A stretch of DNA of 64,000 bases from Citrobacter europaeus (GTDB lineage: Bacteria; Pseudomonadota; Gammaproteobacteria; Enterobacterales; Enterobacteriaceae), in NCBI GenBank assembly GCA_020099315.1, contig CP083650.1, forward strand, positions 4,216,001 through 4,280,000, in the 5' to 3' direction. Of this stretch, positions 17,313 through 26,085 are shown in pieces. The notes beneath the pieces were generated by a model, which saw only the letters and a program-made list of their open reading frames with translations, made no database searches and was not told the DNA's origin. A program made the position numbers and the translations under genes. How positions within the stretch are numbered: the stretch's first letter is position 1; each line of letters begins with the position of its first letter.

Positions 17313-18581
17313 TTATTTTGCAGGATTATTTTCAGCAATATCGAGAGCGATATTTTTGCCTCGTTTGCTCTGACAGGCAGATAAAGTAAATGCTGATATT
17401 AATGTAAAGATCAGCGCCACAATGCCCATAATGATATATGTCTTCTCAAAACCGATCCGGTCATACATTAATCCAGCAGGTGATGAAACTACCACGTTAC
17501 CGACATACAGCATGGCCTGATAACCCAGTAAATACATGGTCGCATTTACCCGTTTATCAAAATGCTCGGCAATATATTTAAAGACGGAAACCAGTAATAA
17601 ACAGATCTCCAGACCGTATAGCGGTTTCAGCACAGAAATGAGCAGATGAGAGTCACACAGACCGGAGATAACCAACCGAGCGCCCACCAGCAGCCCAACA
17701 ATCAGCAGGCCACGCTTCGCACCAACATAATTGACGAATAACGGGATGACCATGTACATGACAAATTCCATTCCCGACTGCACGGTCCCCAGATAGCCAA
17801 ACACGGCGTTCCCTTCATGCACATCCGAGAAGAAAGTGACGAAGTAGCGGGAGAACTGCTGCTCAGCGATGAACATCATCCACGCTACGCCTGCAACATA
17901 CAGGCAGAATGCCCAGAATTTACGATTTCGCAGCAGGGCGTACACATCCGCCGGGGCGATTTTCTCTTTGGTTAACACCTGCGAGGCGTTGGCCGCATTG
18001 ACATTGACTTTCAGACTCAGCAGAACAACCAGCATCACCACCGACGCCACGCTGCCGAGCATAAAGTTATAGGCCGGAGAGAGGTTAAATAGCAGGCCAG
18101 AGAACGATGACGCCACTGCCCAGCCAAGTGACCCCCACATGCGGATTTGCCCAAACTCCATGCCGTTCAGGCGGCTGTAGCGATCGGAATACGATTCACA
18201 GGCAGCCACCCCGGCATACCACGCAAAGCTTAAGTAAATCGCGCCAACGATAATGCCCAGCATTGTATTGGACAGTAATAATGGCTGATAGACATAAATA
18301 AAAAAGGGTGCCATTAATGCAGACATCACCACGACAAAATAGAGCAGATATTTACTCATCCCTATTTTATCGAGAATATAGCCATAAATAGGTTTCAGAA
18401 TAACCGAAAAAATACCATTCACGGCAAATACGGTGCCGATCACCGTACCACTCAATTGCGCTTTTTGCCCTAACCAGATAGCCAGCAGACCAATACTTGC
18501 AGACCACGTAAAGAAATAGAGGAATATAAAACTACTTATTTTATAATATTCAGTCCGATTTCCCATTGAACTATTTTTCAT
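17313..18581 (-). CDS. MFS oligosaccharide:H+ symporter-like transporter
   Basis: This 422-residue inner-membrane protein has about 12 hydrophobic segments and belongs to the LacY/RafB-like oligosaccharide:H+ symporter branch of the major facilitator superfamily, judging from the N-terminal YYKISSFIFLYFF, the GYILDKIG loop after helix 2 and MWGSLGWAV in helix 5. I chose the ATG at 18581, which has GAGG 6 bases upstream. The longer in-frame extension would run 39 codons back into the preceding gene. It lies 10 bases after the DUF2264 gene and just before the GH88 gene, so it probably imports the uronate-containing oligosaccharide that the other two act on. The substrate is inferred only from context. 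Confidence 0.85.
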   Translation of the reverse strand: MKNSSMGNRTEYYKISSFIFLYFFTWSASIGLLAIWLGQKAQLSGTVIGTVFAVNGIFSVILKPIYGYILDKIGMSKYLLYFVVVMSALMAPFFIYVYQPLLLSNTMLGIIVGAIYLSFAWYAGVAACESYSDRYSRLNGMEFGQIRMWGSLGWAVASSFSGLLFNLSPAYNFMLGSVASVVMLVVLLSLKVNVNAANASQVLTKEKIAPADVYALLRNRKFWAFCLYVAGVAWMMFIAEQQFSRYFVTFFSDVHEGNAVFGYLGTVQSGMEFVMYMVIPLFVNYVGAKRGLLIVGLLVGARLVISGLCDSHLLISVLKPLYGLEICLLLVSVFKYIAEHFDKRVNATMYLLGYQAMLYVGNVVVSSPAGLMYDRIGFEKTYIIMGIVALIFTLISAFTLSACQSKRGKNIALDIAENNPAK

Positions 18582-18591
18582 ACCATCCTCG

Positions 18592-20412
18592 CTATAAAAA
18601 GAACGACAACTGGCGTGCACTTTCAGGCTGCTGAATAACAACCTGGCTATTGTTGATAGAAAGCAGCGGAACGGCGGCGTACTGTCTTTGCTGTCCACTG
18701 GCGCTCACGGCGCAGCAAAGCCAGCTTTCGCCCTGTGGGATTTCGGCGGTAAGCACAGGGATCGAGGCGCATTCAGGGAACATGATGCTGCTGTTTGGCG
18801 GCGTGACCACGTTGTCTGGCTGACGAACTATGGACGGTGAAAGATCAACGATAACGCTGGTTCCATTACGTGCCGCAATGAGACAGCCGCGATCTCGTAG
18901 CTGAGGCTCGGCTTTCATTACCGCAAATCCCCCTTCCACCGTTTGCAGGCTTCGCGCGCTGTGAATACGATGCAAACGAAGATGCCACTCACCAAACGGG
19001 ACCAGCCATGTATCAAGGGTAACGTCATGCCAGGGAGACCAGCGGGACCAGATAAAATTCTCATCAACCCGAACGTCATCGCACTGACGACGGCCACGAT
19101 AGTAGCCATCGCCGTCTGCCAACAGCAGCATAGAGTCACAGGCCGCATGTTTGATGCCGTAACGGCCACGCTCAATGGTGAAACCGAAACGGCTGGAGTA
19201 GGCGAATTTGGTGTATTTGGCTTCGGTATTGACGTAGTTGTTCAGTTCAAGCTGGCCTGAGGTCAGCATCGTGACATGTTCAGAATGCTCACTGTGCTGC
19301 ATGATCTGCGCGGCATGCGTAATCACCCGTTTTTCGTCAAGTACGGGTAAGGCCTGCTCTTCAGCCTGCCAGAAGGGATGCTTCTCGGGCAGAGCGAGGA
19401 TCAAAAAGACCTTCAATGCCCAGTAGGGCGATCCCGGCGAGTTGTAATCTTCGCACATCGCCAGGTTCGGATAGGCAAACCCCAGTGTCAGAATGCCATC
19501 ACGATCGAAAATCGGCTGCTTCTGCCACCAACGCAAATGGCGCAGGATCACGCCTTTAATGACGCCTGGCGAAAAGACATCCAGTTCAGCAAACGCTACT
19601 GCGCTCCAGAACGCAACCATGGCAAAGCGGTAGGTCAGGCTGCGGCCAAACGGCACCGATGCGCCGTCTGCTGCGGACAGATAAATGAAATCTTCGGCAA
19701 ACAGACGCGAGCGCTCACGCAGAGTGGCGGCACGATCGGCATCATCGGGGCTTAGGGTGGCATATAACAGGCCATAAAAATGGAAGGCCATAGAGATGTA
19801 GTAATCTTTCGGACGCCCGGGACCATCGGAATACCAGCCGTCACCGAGATAGTAGGCTTCCATCAGTTCAAAACGGCGATCGATAGCAGCCTGATCATAA
19901 GGCAGACCCGCCCGCTTGAAGCCAAGCTGAACGATAATCGCAAAGTAGTTCCAGTTGCTGTCCGGCATTTGCGCGTCGGTTATCTGGTTCAGCCAGCAAT
20001 GCAGATTTTCACGTTCGCGCAAGGAGAAACAGTCCGTCAGTTGCGTCTGTAACAATGCCAGACCCAGACCATATGCAGCCATCTCGACCAGGCGCTGATC
20101 GTACGGGCCGGTTTCCCCCCAGTAGTGTGGACTTTGCGGATCGGTGCCAAGTTTTATCGCCTGAATGTATTTTTCGGCATACGGCGCATCAGCCCCGCCC
20201 GCCATCAGCGGAAACAGTCCCCACAGCGCCCGAGAAAGTCCTTCCATACAGGCAATATCCACGCTGTAGTGAGCACAGGTATTGCCAAGTGAAAACTGAG
20301 CCTGTCCCGCCGGAAACTGCTGATCCAGCGCACGCAAAATGGCGTGAACAGCGCACGTTACGTCTTCGCGTGATGACAATGGATTTGATTTTTCTTCAGT
20401 TGTTGACCACAT
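18592..20412 (-). CDS. DUF2264 domain-containing protein
   Basis: This 606-residue protein has no signal peptide or membrane segment. It matches the DUF2264 family through the NWNYFAIIVQLGFKRAGLP segment (about residue 153), GDGWYSDGPGRPKDYYI, MAFHFYGLLYA and a C-terminal beta-rich part. The N-terminal two thirds look like an (alpha/alpha) toroid, as in many glycoside hydrolases and lyases. From memory, relatives occur beside glucuronidases in polysaccharide loci; I cannot confirm this here. It is the first gene of the operon, with a GAGGGG site before its ATG, and is divergent from an AraC-type regulator. A role in breaking down a uronate-containing saccharide is an inference. Confidence 0.78.
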   Translation of the reverse strand: MWSTTEEKSNPLSSREDVTCAVHAILRALDQQFPAGQAQFSLGNTCAHYSVDIACMEGLSRALWGLFPLMAGGADAPYAEKYIQAIKLGTDPQSPHYWGETGPYDQRLVEMAAYGLGLALLQTQLTDCFSLRERENLHCWLNQITDAQMPDSNWNYFAIIVQLGFKRAGLPYDQAAIDRRFELMEAYYLGDGWYSDGPGRPKDYYISMAFHFYGLLYATLSPDDADRAATLRERSRLFAEDFIYLSAADGASVPFGRSLTYRFAMVAFWSAVAFAELDVFSPGVIKGVILRHLRWWQKQPIFDRDGILTLGFAYPNLAMCEDYNSPGSPYWALKVFLILALPEKHPFWQAEEQALPVLDEKRVITHAAQIMQHSEHSEHVTMLTSGQLELNNYVNTEAKYTKFAYSSRFGFTIERGRYGIKHAACDSMLLLADGDGYYRGRRQCDDVRVDENFIWSRWSPWHDVTLDTWLVPFGEWHLRLHRIHSARSLQTVEGGFAVMKAEPQLRDRGCLIAARNGTSVIVDLSPSIVRQPDNVVTPPNSSIMFPECASIPVLTAEIPQGESWLCCAVSASGQQRQYAAVPLLSINNSQVVIQQPESARQLSFFL

Positions 20413-20577
20413 ACTCTGCCCCTCTGAATTAAGTGGCTAAAGAATAGTGAATCGCAGAGCAGCAGAAATGTTACGTCAATCACACCACCAGCATTAAAGT
20501 AAAACAGCGATTGAGGAAATTTAAAAATAGGGTTTATAAATTACTATTCGGCGGCAAAAGTTTAAATTTATTGCACT
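20413..20577. promoter_or_regulatory. Divergent promoter region of the sugar locus
   Basis: This AT-rich spacer must hold both promoters. A TATAAA-type -10 candidate for the AraC gene lies near 20536, and an inverted pair AATCGC/GCGATT (20450-20455 and 20507-20512) could be part of an operator. The half-sites are too short to be sure. Confidence 0.4.
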
Positions 20578-21429
20578 ATGACCTTATCCTCACAGCAAGA
20601 ACATCTGGAGCTGATCGCCCTCAACGATGCGATTGCATCGTTCAGCCGTTTATTCGCCAATACGGTGCGTTACCACCACTGGCATCAGTGTCTGGAAGTG
20701 CTGTATGTGGAAGAAGGCTTTGGCGTGGTCACGGTTGACCATAAGCAGTTCACCATGCGACCAGGACGGATGTTCTTTTTTCCGCCGTTTACCCTACACA
20801 AGATATGGGTCGACGAGCAGGCGCGGGATGGTTATCGGCGTACCATTATTCATCTCGATCAACATGCGGTGCTGAAGGTGCTACGCGACTTTCCGCACAC
20901 TCAGCAGCATCTGCAAAATCTGAGCGTGCGCGGCAGCGAAGCATGGGTTGTCGACGCGGCGGATATCCACACCCATGTTGATTTTCTTTTCAGCCGTTAT
21001 GAAAAAATGGCTGCACAGAAGCCGCTGAACACTGAGCAGGTTGCCTGTCTGTTAGTTAATTTATTCAGCCTGTTACCCGAAGATAACGGCAATATGCCAG
21101 AAATTAGCAGTGGAATTGCCAGTCAGGTAATGTTCTGGCTGGATGAGCATTACACCCACAAATTTAGTCTGGCGGCGCTGGCGCAGGAGCTGGGCAAATC
21201 AAAAAGCTATGTTTCCCGCCGCTTCCAGATGGAAACGGGCGAGAGCATTCTCGACTATCTCAATACTCTACGTCTGCGAAAAGCCTGTGAAGCGCTGCTA
21301 CACAGTGAAATCAGCGTGCGGGAGATTGCGCAAAAGGTGGGATTTTCAGAGGTGACGTACTTTATCAGCGCCTTCGGCAAAGGCATTGGCGAGACGCCGC
21401 TGCAGTATCGCAAGCGGCATAAACAGTAA
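20578..21429 (+). CDS. AraC-family transcriptional regulator
   Basis: This 283-residue regulator has an N-terminal cupin sensor (about residues 30-110, with HHWHQCLEVLYVEEGFG and RPGRMFFFPP) and a C-terminal double helix-turn-helix (about 185-283) with LAQELGKSKSYVSRRF and IAQKVGFSEVTYFISAF. It is transcribed divergently from the DUF2264-MFS-GH88 operon across 165 bases and is the obvious candidate for its sugar-responsive activator. No close E. coli K-12 counterpart exists at this location. Confidence 0.88.
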   Translation: MTLSSQQEHLELIALNDAIASFSRLFANTVRYHHWHQCLEVLYVEEGFGVVTVDHKQFTMRPGRMFFFPPFTLHKIWVDEQARDGYRRTIIHLDQHAVLKVLRDFPHTQQHLQNLSVRGSEAWVVDAADIHTHVDFLFSRYEKMAAQKPLNTEQVACLLVNLFSLLPEDNGNMPEISSGIASQVMFWLDEHYTHKFSLAALAQELGKSKSYVSRRFQMETGESILDYLNTLRLRKACEALLHSEISVREIAQKVGFSEVTYFISAFGKGIGETPLQYRKRHKQ

Positions 21430-21430
21430 C

Positions 21431-21462
21431 GCCGGATAAGGCGGTTTACGCCGCCATCCGGC
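21431..21462. repeat. REP element
   Basis: A single REP hairpin GCCGGAT...ATCCGGC with a GGCG/CGCC inner stem lies between the converging AraC gene and parE. Confidence 0.8.
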
Positions 21463-21474
21463 ATTCACGGTCAA

Positions 21475-23367
21475 TTATCCTTCGAGATCCGCCAGGTCGC
21501 CTTTCTCCTGCAACCAGTTACGGCGATCTTCAGAACGCTTCTTGGCCAGCAGCATATCCATCATTGCGTTGGTACGCTGATCGTCTTCATCATCAATGAT
21601 GAGCTGCACCAGGCGACGGGTGTTCGGATCCAGCGTGGTTTCACGCAACTGCATCGGGTTCATTTCGCCCAGACCTTTAAAGCGCTGCACGTTCGGCTTG
21701 CCTTTCTTGCGCTTTAACTGCTCCAGCACGCCCGCTTTCTCTTCTTCCGTCAGTGCGTAATACACCTCTTTACCAAGGTCGATACGGTATAACGGCGGCA
21801 GCGCCACGTAGACGTGACCGTGTTTCACCAGCGTGCGGAAGTGTTTCACAAACAATGCGCAAAGCAGCGTGGCGATGTGCAGACCATCGGAGTCCGCATC
21901 CGCCAGGATACAGATCTTGCCGTAGCGCAATTGGCTCAGATCGTCGCTGTCCGGATCGATGCCGATCGCCACCGAAATATCGTGAACTTCCTGCGAGGCC
22001 AGCACTTCATCGGAAGAAACTTCCCAGGTATTGAGGATCTTACCTTTCAGCGGCATGATCGCCTGATATTCACGATCGCGCGCCTGTTTTGCCGATCCGC
22101 CCGCCGAGTCACCTTCGACGAGGAACAGTTCGGTGCGATTGAGATCCTGAGCGGTACAGTCCGCCAGTTTCCCCGGCAGCGCCGGACCGCTGGTCAGCTT
22201 TTTACGCACCACTTTTTTCGCCGCGCGCAGACGACGCTGGGCGCTGGAAATCGCCATCTCAGCCAGCAGTTCAGCCGACTGCACATTCTGGTTCAGCCAC
22301 AGGCTGAAAGCATCTTTCACGACGCCAGAGACGAATGCCGCACACTGACGCGAAGAGAGGCGCTCTTTGGTTTGTCCGGCAAACTGCGGATCCTGCATTT
22401 TTACCGACAGCACGTAAGCACAGCGATCCCAGATATCTTCCGCCGACAGCTTCACGCCGCGCGGCAGGATATTGCGGTATTCACAGAACTCGCGCATCGC
22501 ATCCAGCAGACCCTGACGCAGACCGTTAACGTGCGTACCGCCCTGCATAGTTGGGATCAGGTTCACATAGCTTTCGGTCAGCAGCTCGCCGCCTTCAGGC
22601 AGCCAGAGCAGCGCCCAGTCCACAGTTTCCGTCTCACCGCTAAAGTTACCGATAAACGGTTTTTCAGGAAGCGTCGGCAGGCCATTCACCGCTTCGCTCA
22701 GATAGTCATTCAGACCATCCTGGTAGCACCAGCGCTGTTCGCTGTTGTTGACCTCATCCTTGAAGGTGATCTCAACGCCCGGGCACAGCACCGCTTTAGC
22801 TTTCAGGACGTGCGTTAAGCGCGAAACGGAAAAGCGCGGGCTGTCAAAGAAGCTTTCATCCGGCCAGAAGTGCACGCTGGTTCCGGTATTGCGTTTACCG
22901 CAGGTACCGACAACCTGTAAATCCTGCACCTTATCGCCGTTCTCAAACGCGATGTTGTATACCTGCCCGTCACGGCGCACGTTCACTTCCACACGCTTCG
23001 ACAGGGCGTTAACCACAGAGATCCCCACCCCATGCAAACCACCAGAGAACTGATAGTTCTTGTTGGAGAATTTACCGCCCGCGTGCAGACGACAGAGGAT
23101 CAGCTCTACCGCCGGAACGCCTTCTTCAGGGTGAATGTCTACCGGCATGCCACGGCCATCATCAATAACTTCCAGAGACTGGTCGGCATGTAAGATCACG
23201 TCCACGCGTTTCGCGTGGCCCGCCAGTGCTTCATCCACACTGTTATCAATCACTTCCTGTCCAAGATGGTTCGGACGGGTGGTATCGGTGTACATCCCCG
23301 GGCGACGGCGTACCGGCTCAAGCCCAGTGAGTACCTCAATGGCATCAGCGTTATAAGTTTGCGTCAT
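21475..23367 (-). CDS. parE: DNA topoisomerase IV subunit B
   Basis: This 630-residue ATPase subunit works with ParC. The GHKL ATP site is seen as EVIDNSVDEAL, DDGRGMPVD and GGLHGVGISVVNALS, followed by the transducer domain. The TOPRIM metal site includes EGDSAGGSAKQARDR and the DADSDGLH cluster. Length equals E. coli ParE. yqiA, cpdA, yqiB and nudF lie upstream on the same strand with small gaps or overlaps, forming the known nudF-yqiB-cpdA-yqiA-parE operon. Confidence 0.98.
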   Translation of the reverse strand: MTQTYNADAIEVLTGLEPVRRRPGMYTDTTRPNHLGQEVIDNSVDEALAGHAKRVDVILHADQSLEVIDDGRGMPVDIHPEEGVPAVELILCRLHAGGKFSNKNYQFSGGLHGVGISVVNALSKRVEVNVRRDGQVYNIAFENGDKVQDLQVVGTCGKRNTGTSVHFWPDESFFDSPRFSVSRLTHVLKAKAVLCPGVEITFKDEVNNSEQRWCYQDGLNDYLSEAVNGLPTLPEKPFIGNFSGETETVDWALLWLPEGGELLTESYVNLIPTMQGGTHVNGLRQGLLDAMREFCEYRNILPRGVKLSAEDIWDRCAYVLSVKMQDPQFAGQTKERLSSRQCAAFVSGVVKDAFSLWLNQNVQSAELLAEMAISSAQRRLRAAKKVVRKKLTSGPALPGKLADCTAQDLNRTELFLVEGDSAGGSAKQARDREYQAIMPLKGKILNTWEVSSDEVLASQEVHDISVAIGIDPDSDDLSQLRYGKICILADADSDGLHIATLLCALFVKHFRTLVKHGHVYVALPPLYRIDLGKEVYYALTEEEKAGVLEQLKRKKGKPNVQRFKGLGEMNPMQLRETTLDPNTRRLVQLIIDDEDDQRTNAMMDMLLAKKRSEDRRNWLQEKGDLADLEG

Positions 23368-23395
23368 GGTTTAAATAAGCAATTCGAATTGATCG

Positions 23396-23977
23396 TCAGA
23401 AACTGTGCAGTCCAAGGAAATCGACAATCGGGTTGAAATAATCTTCGAAGCCCGTGAATGCGTGGTTTCCGCCCTCAATAACTGTCTGGCGGCAGGAGGC
23501 GTAATACGCCACCGCCTGGCGGTAGTCCAACACTTCATCGCCCGTTTGTTGAAGCAGCCAGATCAAATCCGGCGCTTCCAGCGGGTCAATCTGCATGACT
23601 TTAAGATCGTAAATATGGCGTGACTCTAGCACATATTGCTGCCCCGTGTAGGGGTTCTCGTTTTGACCGAGATAGTCGACCAGCAGTTCATAAGGTCGGA
23701 CAGCAGGGTTCACTACCACCGCTGGCAGTATAAAACATTGCGACAGCCAGGTGGCGTAATAGCCTCCCAACGAGGAACCGACAATGCCCAGCGACTCTCC
23801 GCCATGTTCAAGAATGATCGATTCCAGCATCTCTGCGGCCTGGGCCGGATACGGCGGCAGTTGCGGTACGATCATCTCAACGTGCGGATGGTGCTCCGCC
23901 AGCCAGTTTTTCAGCAAGCACGCCTTCGCCGAGCGAGGAGAACTGTTAAATCCGTGAAGATAGAGAAGCGTAGACAT
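23396..23977 (-). CDS. yqiA: Esterase YqiA
   Basis: This 193-residue alpha/beta-hydrolase has the nucleophile elbow GSSLGGYYATWLS (Ser near residue 75), the N-terminal LYLHGFNSSPRSAKA oxyanion block and a C-terminal GGNHAF with the catalytic His. The E. coli enzyme hydrolyses short acyl and palmitoyl-CoA esters in the cytoplasm. Its start overlaps the last base of the cpdA stop codon, indicating translational coupling within the nudF-parE operon. Confidence 0.94.
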   Translation of the reverse strand: MSTLLYLHGFNSSPRSAKACLLKNWLAEHHPHVEMIVPQLPPYPAQAAEMLESIILEHGGESLGIVGSSLGGYYATWLSQCFILPAVVVNPAVRPYELLVDYLGQNENPYTGQQYVLESRHIYDLKVMQIDPLEAPDLIWLLQQTGDEVLDYRQAVAYYASCRQTVIEGGNHAFTGFEDYFNPIVDFLGLHSF

Positions 23978-24804
23978 CAGTAGCCTTCTGAAGCGGTATC
24001 AGGGTGGAAGCGATTACCCTGCAGACGACGTACCTGAGTCTGCAACGTCCCGTCAGCAAAAAGCTCCAGCGTCCGCCAGCCGGGGCTAATGGTATCTAAC
24101 GTGAAGTTGGAACAGTGCGGCTTGAACTGCACGCAGGTCGACGGCGTCGCCAGCAGGCGGCGTCCGTTCCAGTTCAGATCCAGCTCCTGATGAATATGCC
24201 CGCACAACAGATATTTAGCGCGAGGATAATTCACCAGCACGTTATCCAGCTCTGCGGCATTACGCAGGCTATGCTGATCGAGCCAGCTACAGCCCGCAGG
24301 CAGAGGATGATGATGCAGAAGCAGTAAGGTATTGCGCTCAGGCGCATCGGCAAGTTTACGTTCCAGCCATTCTAGCTGAAATTCGCTTAACTCACCGTGT
24401 GGAACGCCGAACACCTGACTGTCGAGCAACAAGATTTGCCACTGCTCGCCAATGAAGACGCGTTTAGCGGGGGAAATCCCTGCATCCTGAAGCGCGCTGT
24501 ACATTGCTGGCTGAAAATCGTGATTGCCCGGTAGCCAAACGCAGGGCGCACGAAAACTTGCGATGCCCTCAGCAAAATGCTGATAGGCCGCAGCGGATTG
24601 ATCCTGCGCCAAATCCCCCGTCGCGACGATCAGATCGTACTCAGGCGACTCTGCATGTATTGCATCCAGTACGGATTGATAGCTATCCCAGGTGTTCACA
24701 CCCAGCAGCGTTTCATGCTTTTCGGCAAACAGGTGAGTGTCTGTAATTTGTAAGATCCTGACTCTGGCCTCACCAGCCAAAGGAAGGGTTAACAGGCTTT
24801 CCAA
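23977..24804 (-). CDS. cpdA: 3',5'-cyclic-AMP phosphodiesterase
   Basis: This 275-residue metallophosphoesterase hydrolyses cAMP to 5'-AMP in the cytoplasm and so tunes CRP signalling. The two-metal motifs appear in order: ITDTHLF, ATGDLAQD, LPGNHDF, LLLHHHPLP and CGHIHQE. Length equals E. coli CpdA. It lies between yqiB and yqiA with short spacing. Confidence 0.96.
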   Translation of the reverse strand: MESLLTLPLAGEARVRILQITDTHLFAEKHETLLGVNTWDSYQSVLDAIHAESPEYDLIVATGDLAQDQSAAAYQHFAEGIASFRAPCVWLPGNHDFQPAMYSALQDAGISPAKRVFIGEQWQILLLDSQVFGVPHGELSEFQLEWLERKLADAPERNTLLLLHHHPLPAGCSWLDQHSLRNAAELDNVLVNYPRAKYLLCGHIHQELDLNWNGRRLLATPSTCVQFKPHCSNFTLDTISPGWRTLELFADGTLQTQVRRLQGNRFHPDTASEGY

Positions 24805-24828
24805 ATGGTGTCCTTAGGTTTCACGACG

Positions 24829-25251
24829 CTAATAAACCGGAATCGCCATCGCTCCATGTGCTAAACAGTACCGTAACCAGTCGGCCAGAAACTGATTAAT
24901 TTGATGCTTTTCGTCGCGTTGATGCAACTTTTTATTTGGATAATCATACCGCGCTTTGAAGCGAAAGATCTGCTGACTCGAACACACTTCAGCCACCCTT
25001 GCGTCATGATACAGGCGCACAGTCAATGACGGCAGGCTCCAGTAAGTGACTGCCGGTGCCGTTTGTTCGATCGCGACAAGCGTAGTGTATCGGGTCGATT
25101 CAACGATCGTTAACCGATATTGTGCGTTTGCTACCTGATAGCTCACTGTTTCACCGGCTGCGTCATTACGCGGCAACAGGCGGCGCAATTGCGAATAGTT
25201 GGTTTCGCACAGGCGCATCATTTCAGGGAAGTCAGGTGTGTAACGCTTCAT
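24829..25251 (-). CDS. yqiB: DUF1249 protein YqiB
   Basis: This 140-residue cytoplasmic protein is conserved in gammaproteobacteria and has no established function. It contains MKRYTPDFPEMMRLCE at the start and FRFKARYDYPNKKLHQRDE, the DUF1249 signature. I chose the ATG at 25251 over a GTG three codons earlier because it overlaps the nudF stop as ATGA and gives the usual length. It is co-transcribed with nudF and cpdA. Confidence 0.93.
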   Translation of the reverse strand: MKRYTPDFPEMMRLCETNYSQLRRLLPRNDAAGETVSYQVANAQYRLTIVESTRYTTLVAIEQTAPAVTYWSLPSLTVRLYHDARVAEVCSSQQIFRFKARYDYPNKKLHQRDEKHQINQFLADWLRYCLAHGAMAIPVY

Positions 25252-25880
25252 TTTTTCCACTCAGTTTTTAACTCTTGATAGTGCAGCTGTAACCATTGCA
25301 AGGCGATGACAGAAGCCGCGTTGTCGATTGTCCCCTCTTCTACCCATTGGTAAGCCTGCTCCCGACTCACCACATGAACACGAATATCTTCGTTTTCATC
25401 AGCCAGACCGTGGATCCCGCTCGCGGTCGTGGCGTCCACTTCGCCAACTAAAATAGACAGGCGCTCGCTGGTGCCGCCCGGGCTTGCCAGATAGCTCAGA
25501 ACGGGCTTCGTACGTTTAACGTCCAGCCCGGCCTCTTCCATCGCTTCACGTCGGGCAACATCCTCAACGGTTTCACCCTCTTCGATCATCCCGGCTACCA
25601 TTTCCAGAAGCCACGGGCTTTCGCTGGTGTCAAACGCCGCGATGCGGATCTGCTCAACCAGCACAACTTCGTCCCGCTCAGGGTCAAAGGGTAGCAAGAC
25701 TGCCGCGTGTCCGCGCTCAAAAATTTCGCGCTTTACCTCGCCGCTCATACCGCCGTTAAACAGGCGATGGCGGAACCGATAAAGATCCAATGAAAAAAAA
25801 CCGCGGTATAGCGTTTCTCGTGCAATAATTTCTACATCATTTTTAGTGAAAGTCATTGGCAAGTTGTCTGGTTTACGCAT
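25248..25880 (-). CDS. nudF: ADP-ribose pyrophosphatase NudF
   Basis: This 210-residue Nudix hydrolase splits ADP-ribose into AMP and ribose 5-phosphate. The Nudix box GMIEEGETVEDVARREAMEE starts near residue 97 and matches GX5EX7REUXEEXGU. The family N-terminal swapped domain, with IARETLYRGFFSLD, precedes it. It is the first gene of the operon running to parE and diverges from tolC. Confidence 0.96.
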   Translation of the reverse strand: MRKPDNLPMTFTKNDVEIIARETLYRGFFSLDLYRFRHRLFNGGMSGEVKREIFERGHAAVLLPFDPERDEVVLVEQIRIAAFDTSESPWLLEMVAGMIEEGETVEDVARREAMEEAGLDVKRTKPVLSYLASPGGTSERLSILVGEVDATTASGIHGLADENEDIRVHVVSREQAYQWVEEGTIDNAASVIALQWLQLHYQELKTEWKK

Positions 25881-25980
25881 TGTGCTGTCCTGAAACCAAT
25901 AGTGATTAAAATGTGAATTTCAAGGTCGTTTGACTGATGTTTGAACGCCCTTGTGTTAAATTGATGCAAATTAACGCCGT

Positions 25981-25999
25981 ATGGCACGTAACGCCAACT
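25981..25999 (+). promoter_or_regulatory. Mar/Sox/Rob box upstream of tolC
   Basis: The 19 bases fit the marbox consensus AYNGCACNNWNNRYYAAAY with one mismatch (GGCACGTAACGCCAAC core). The site ends about 21 bases before the tolC -10 hexamer, the place where MarA, SoxS and Rob activate tolC in E. coli. Confidence 0.8.
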
Positions 26000-26017
26000 T
26001 TTTGAAGTGGCGGATTC

Positions 26018-26026
26018 TGCTAGAAT
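26018..26026 (+). promoter_or_regulatory. Extended -10 of a tolC promoter
   Basis: TGC directly before TAGAAT forms an extended -10 just downstream of the marbox. The match to the E. coli tolC promoter region is close. Confidence 0.6.
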
Positions 26027-26085
26027 CAGCAAATATTTTTACAATTTGATCAGCGCTAAATACTGCTTCACAACAAGGAATGCAA

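Noticed and set aside
18582..18698. Longer N-terminus for the MFS transporter
   Set aside because: The extra 39 codons run into the preceding DUF2264 gene, are not hydrophobic like the family N-terminus, and the internal ATG has a GAGG site.
21814..22818. 334-codon open frame opposite parE
   Set aside because: It is an antisense shadow of parE with no independent signals.
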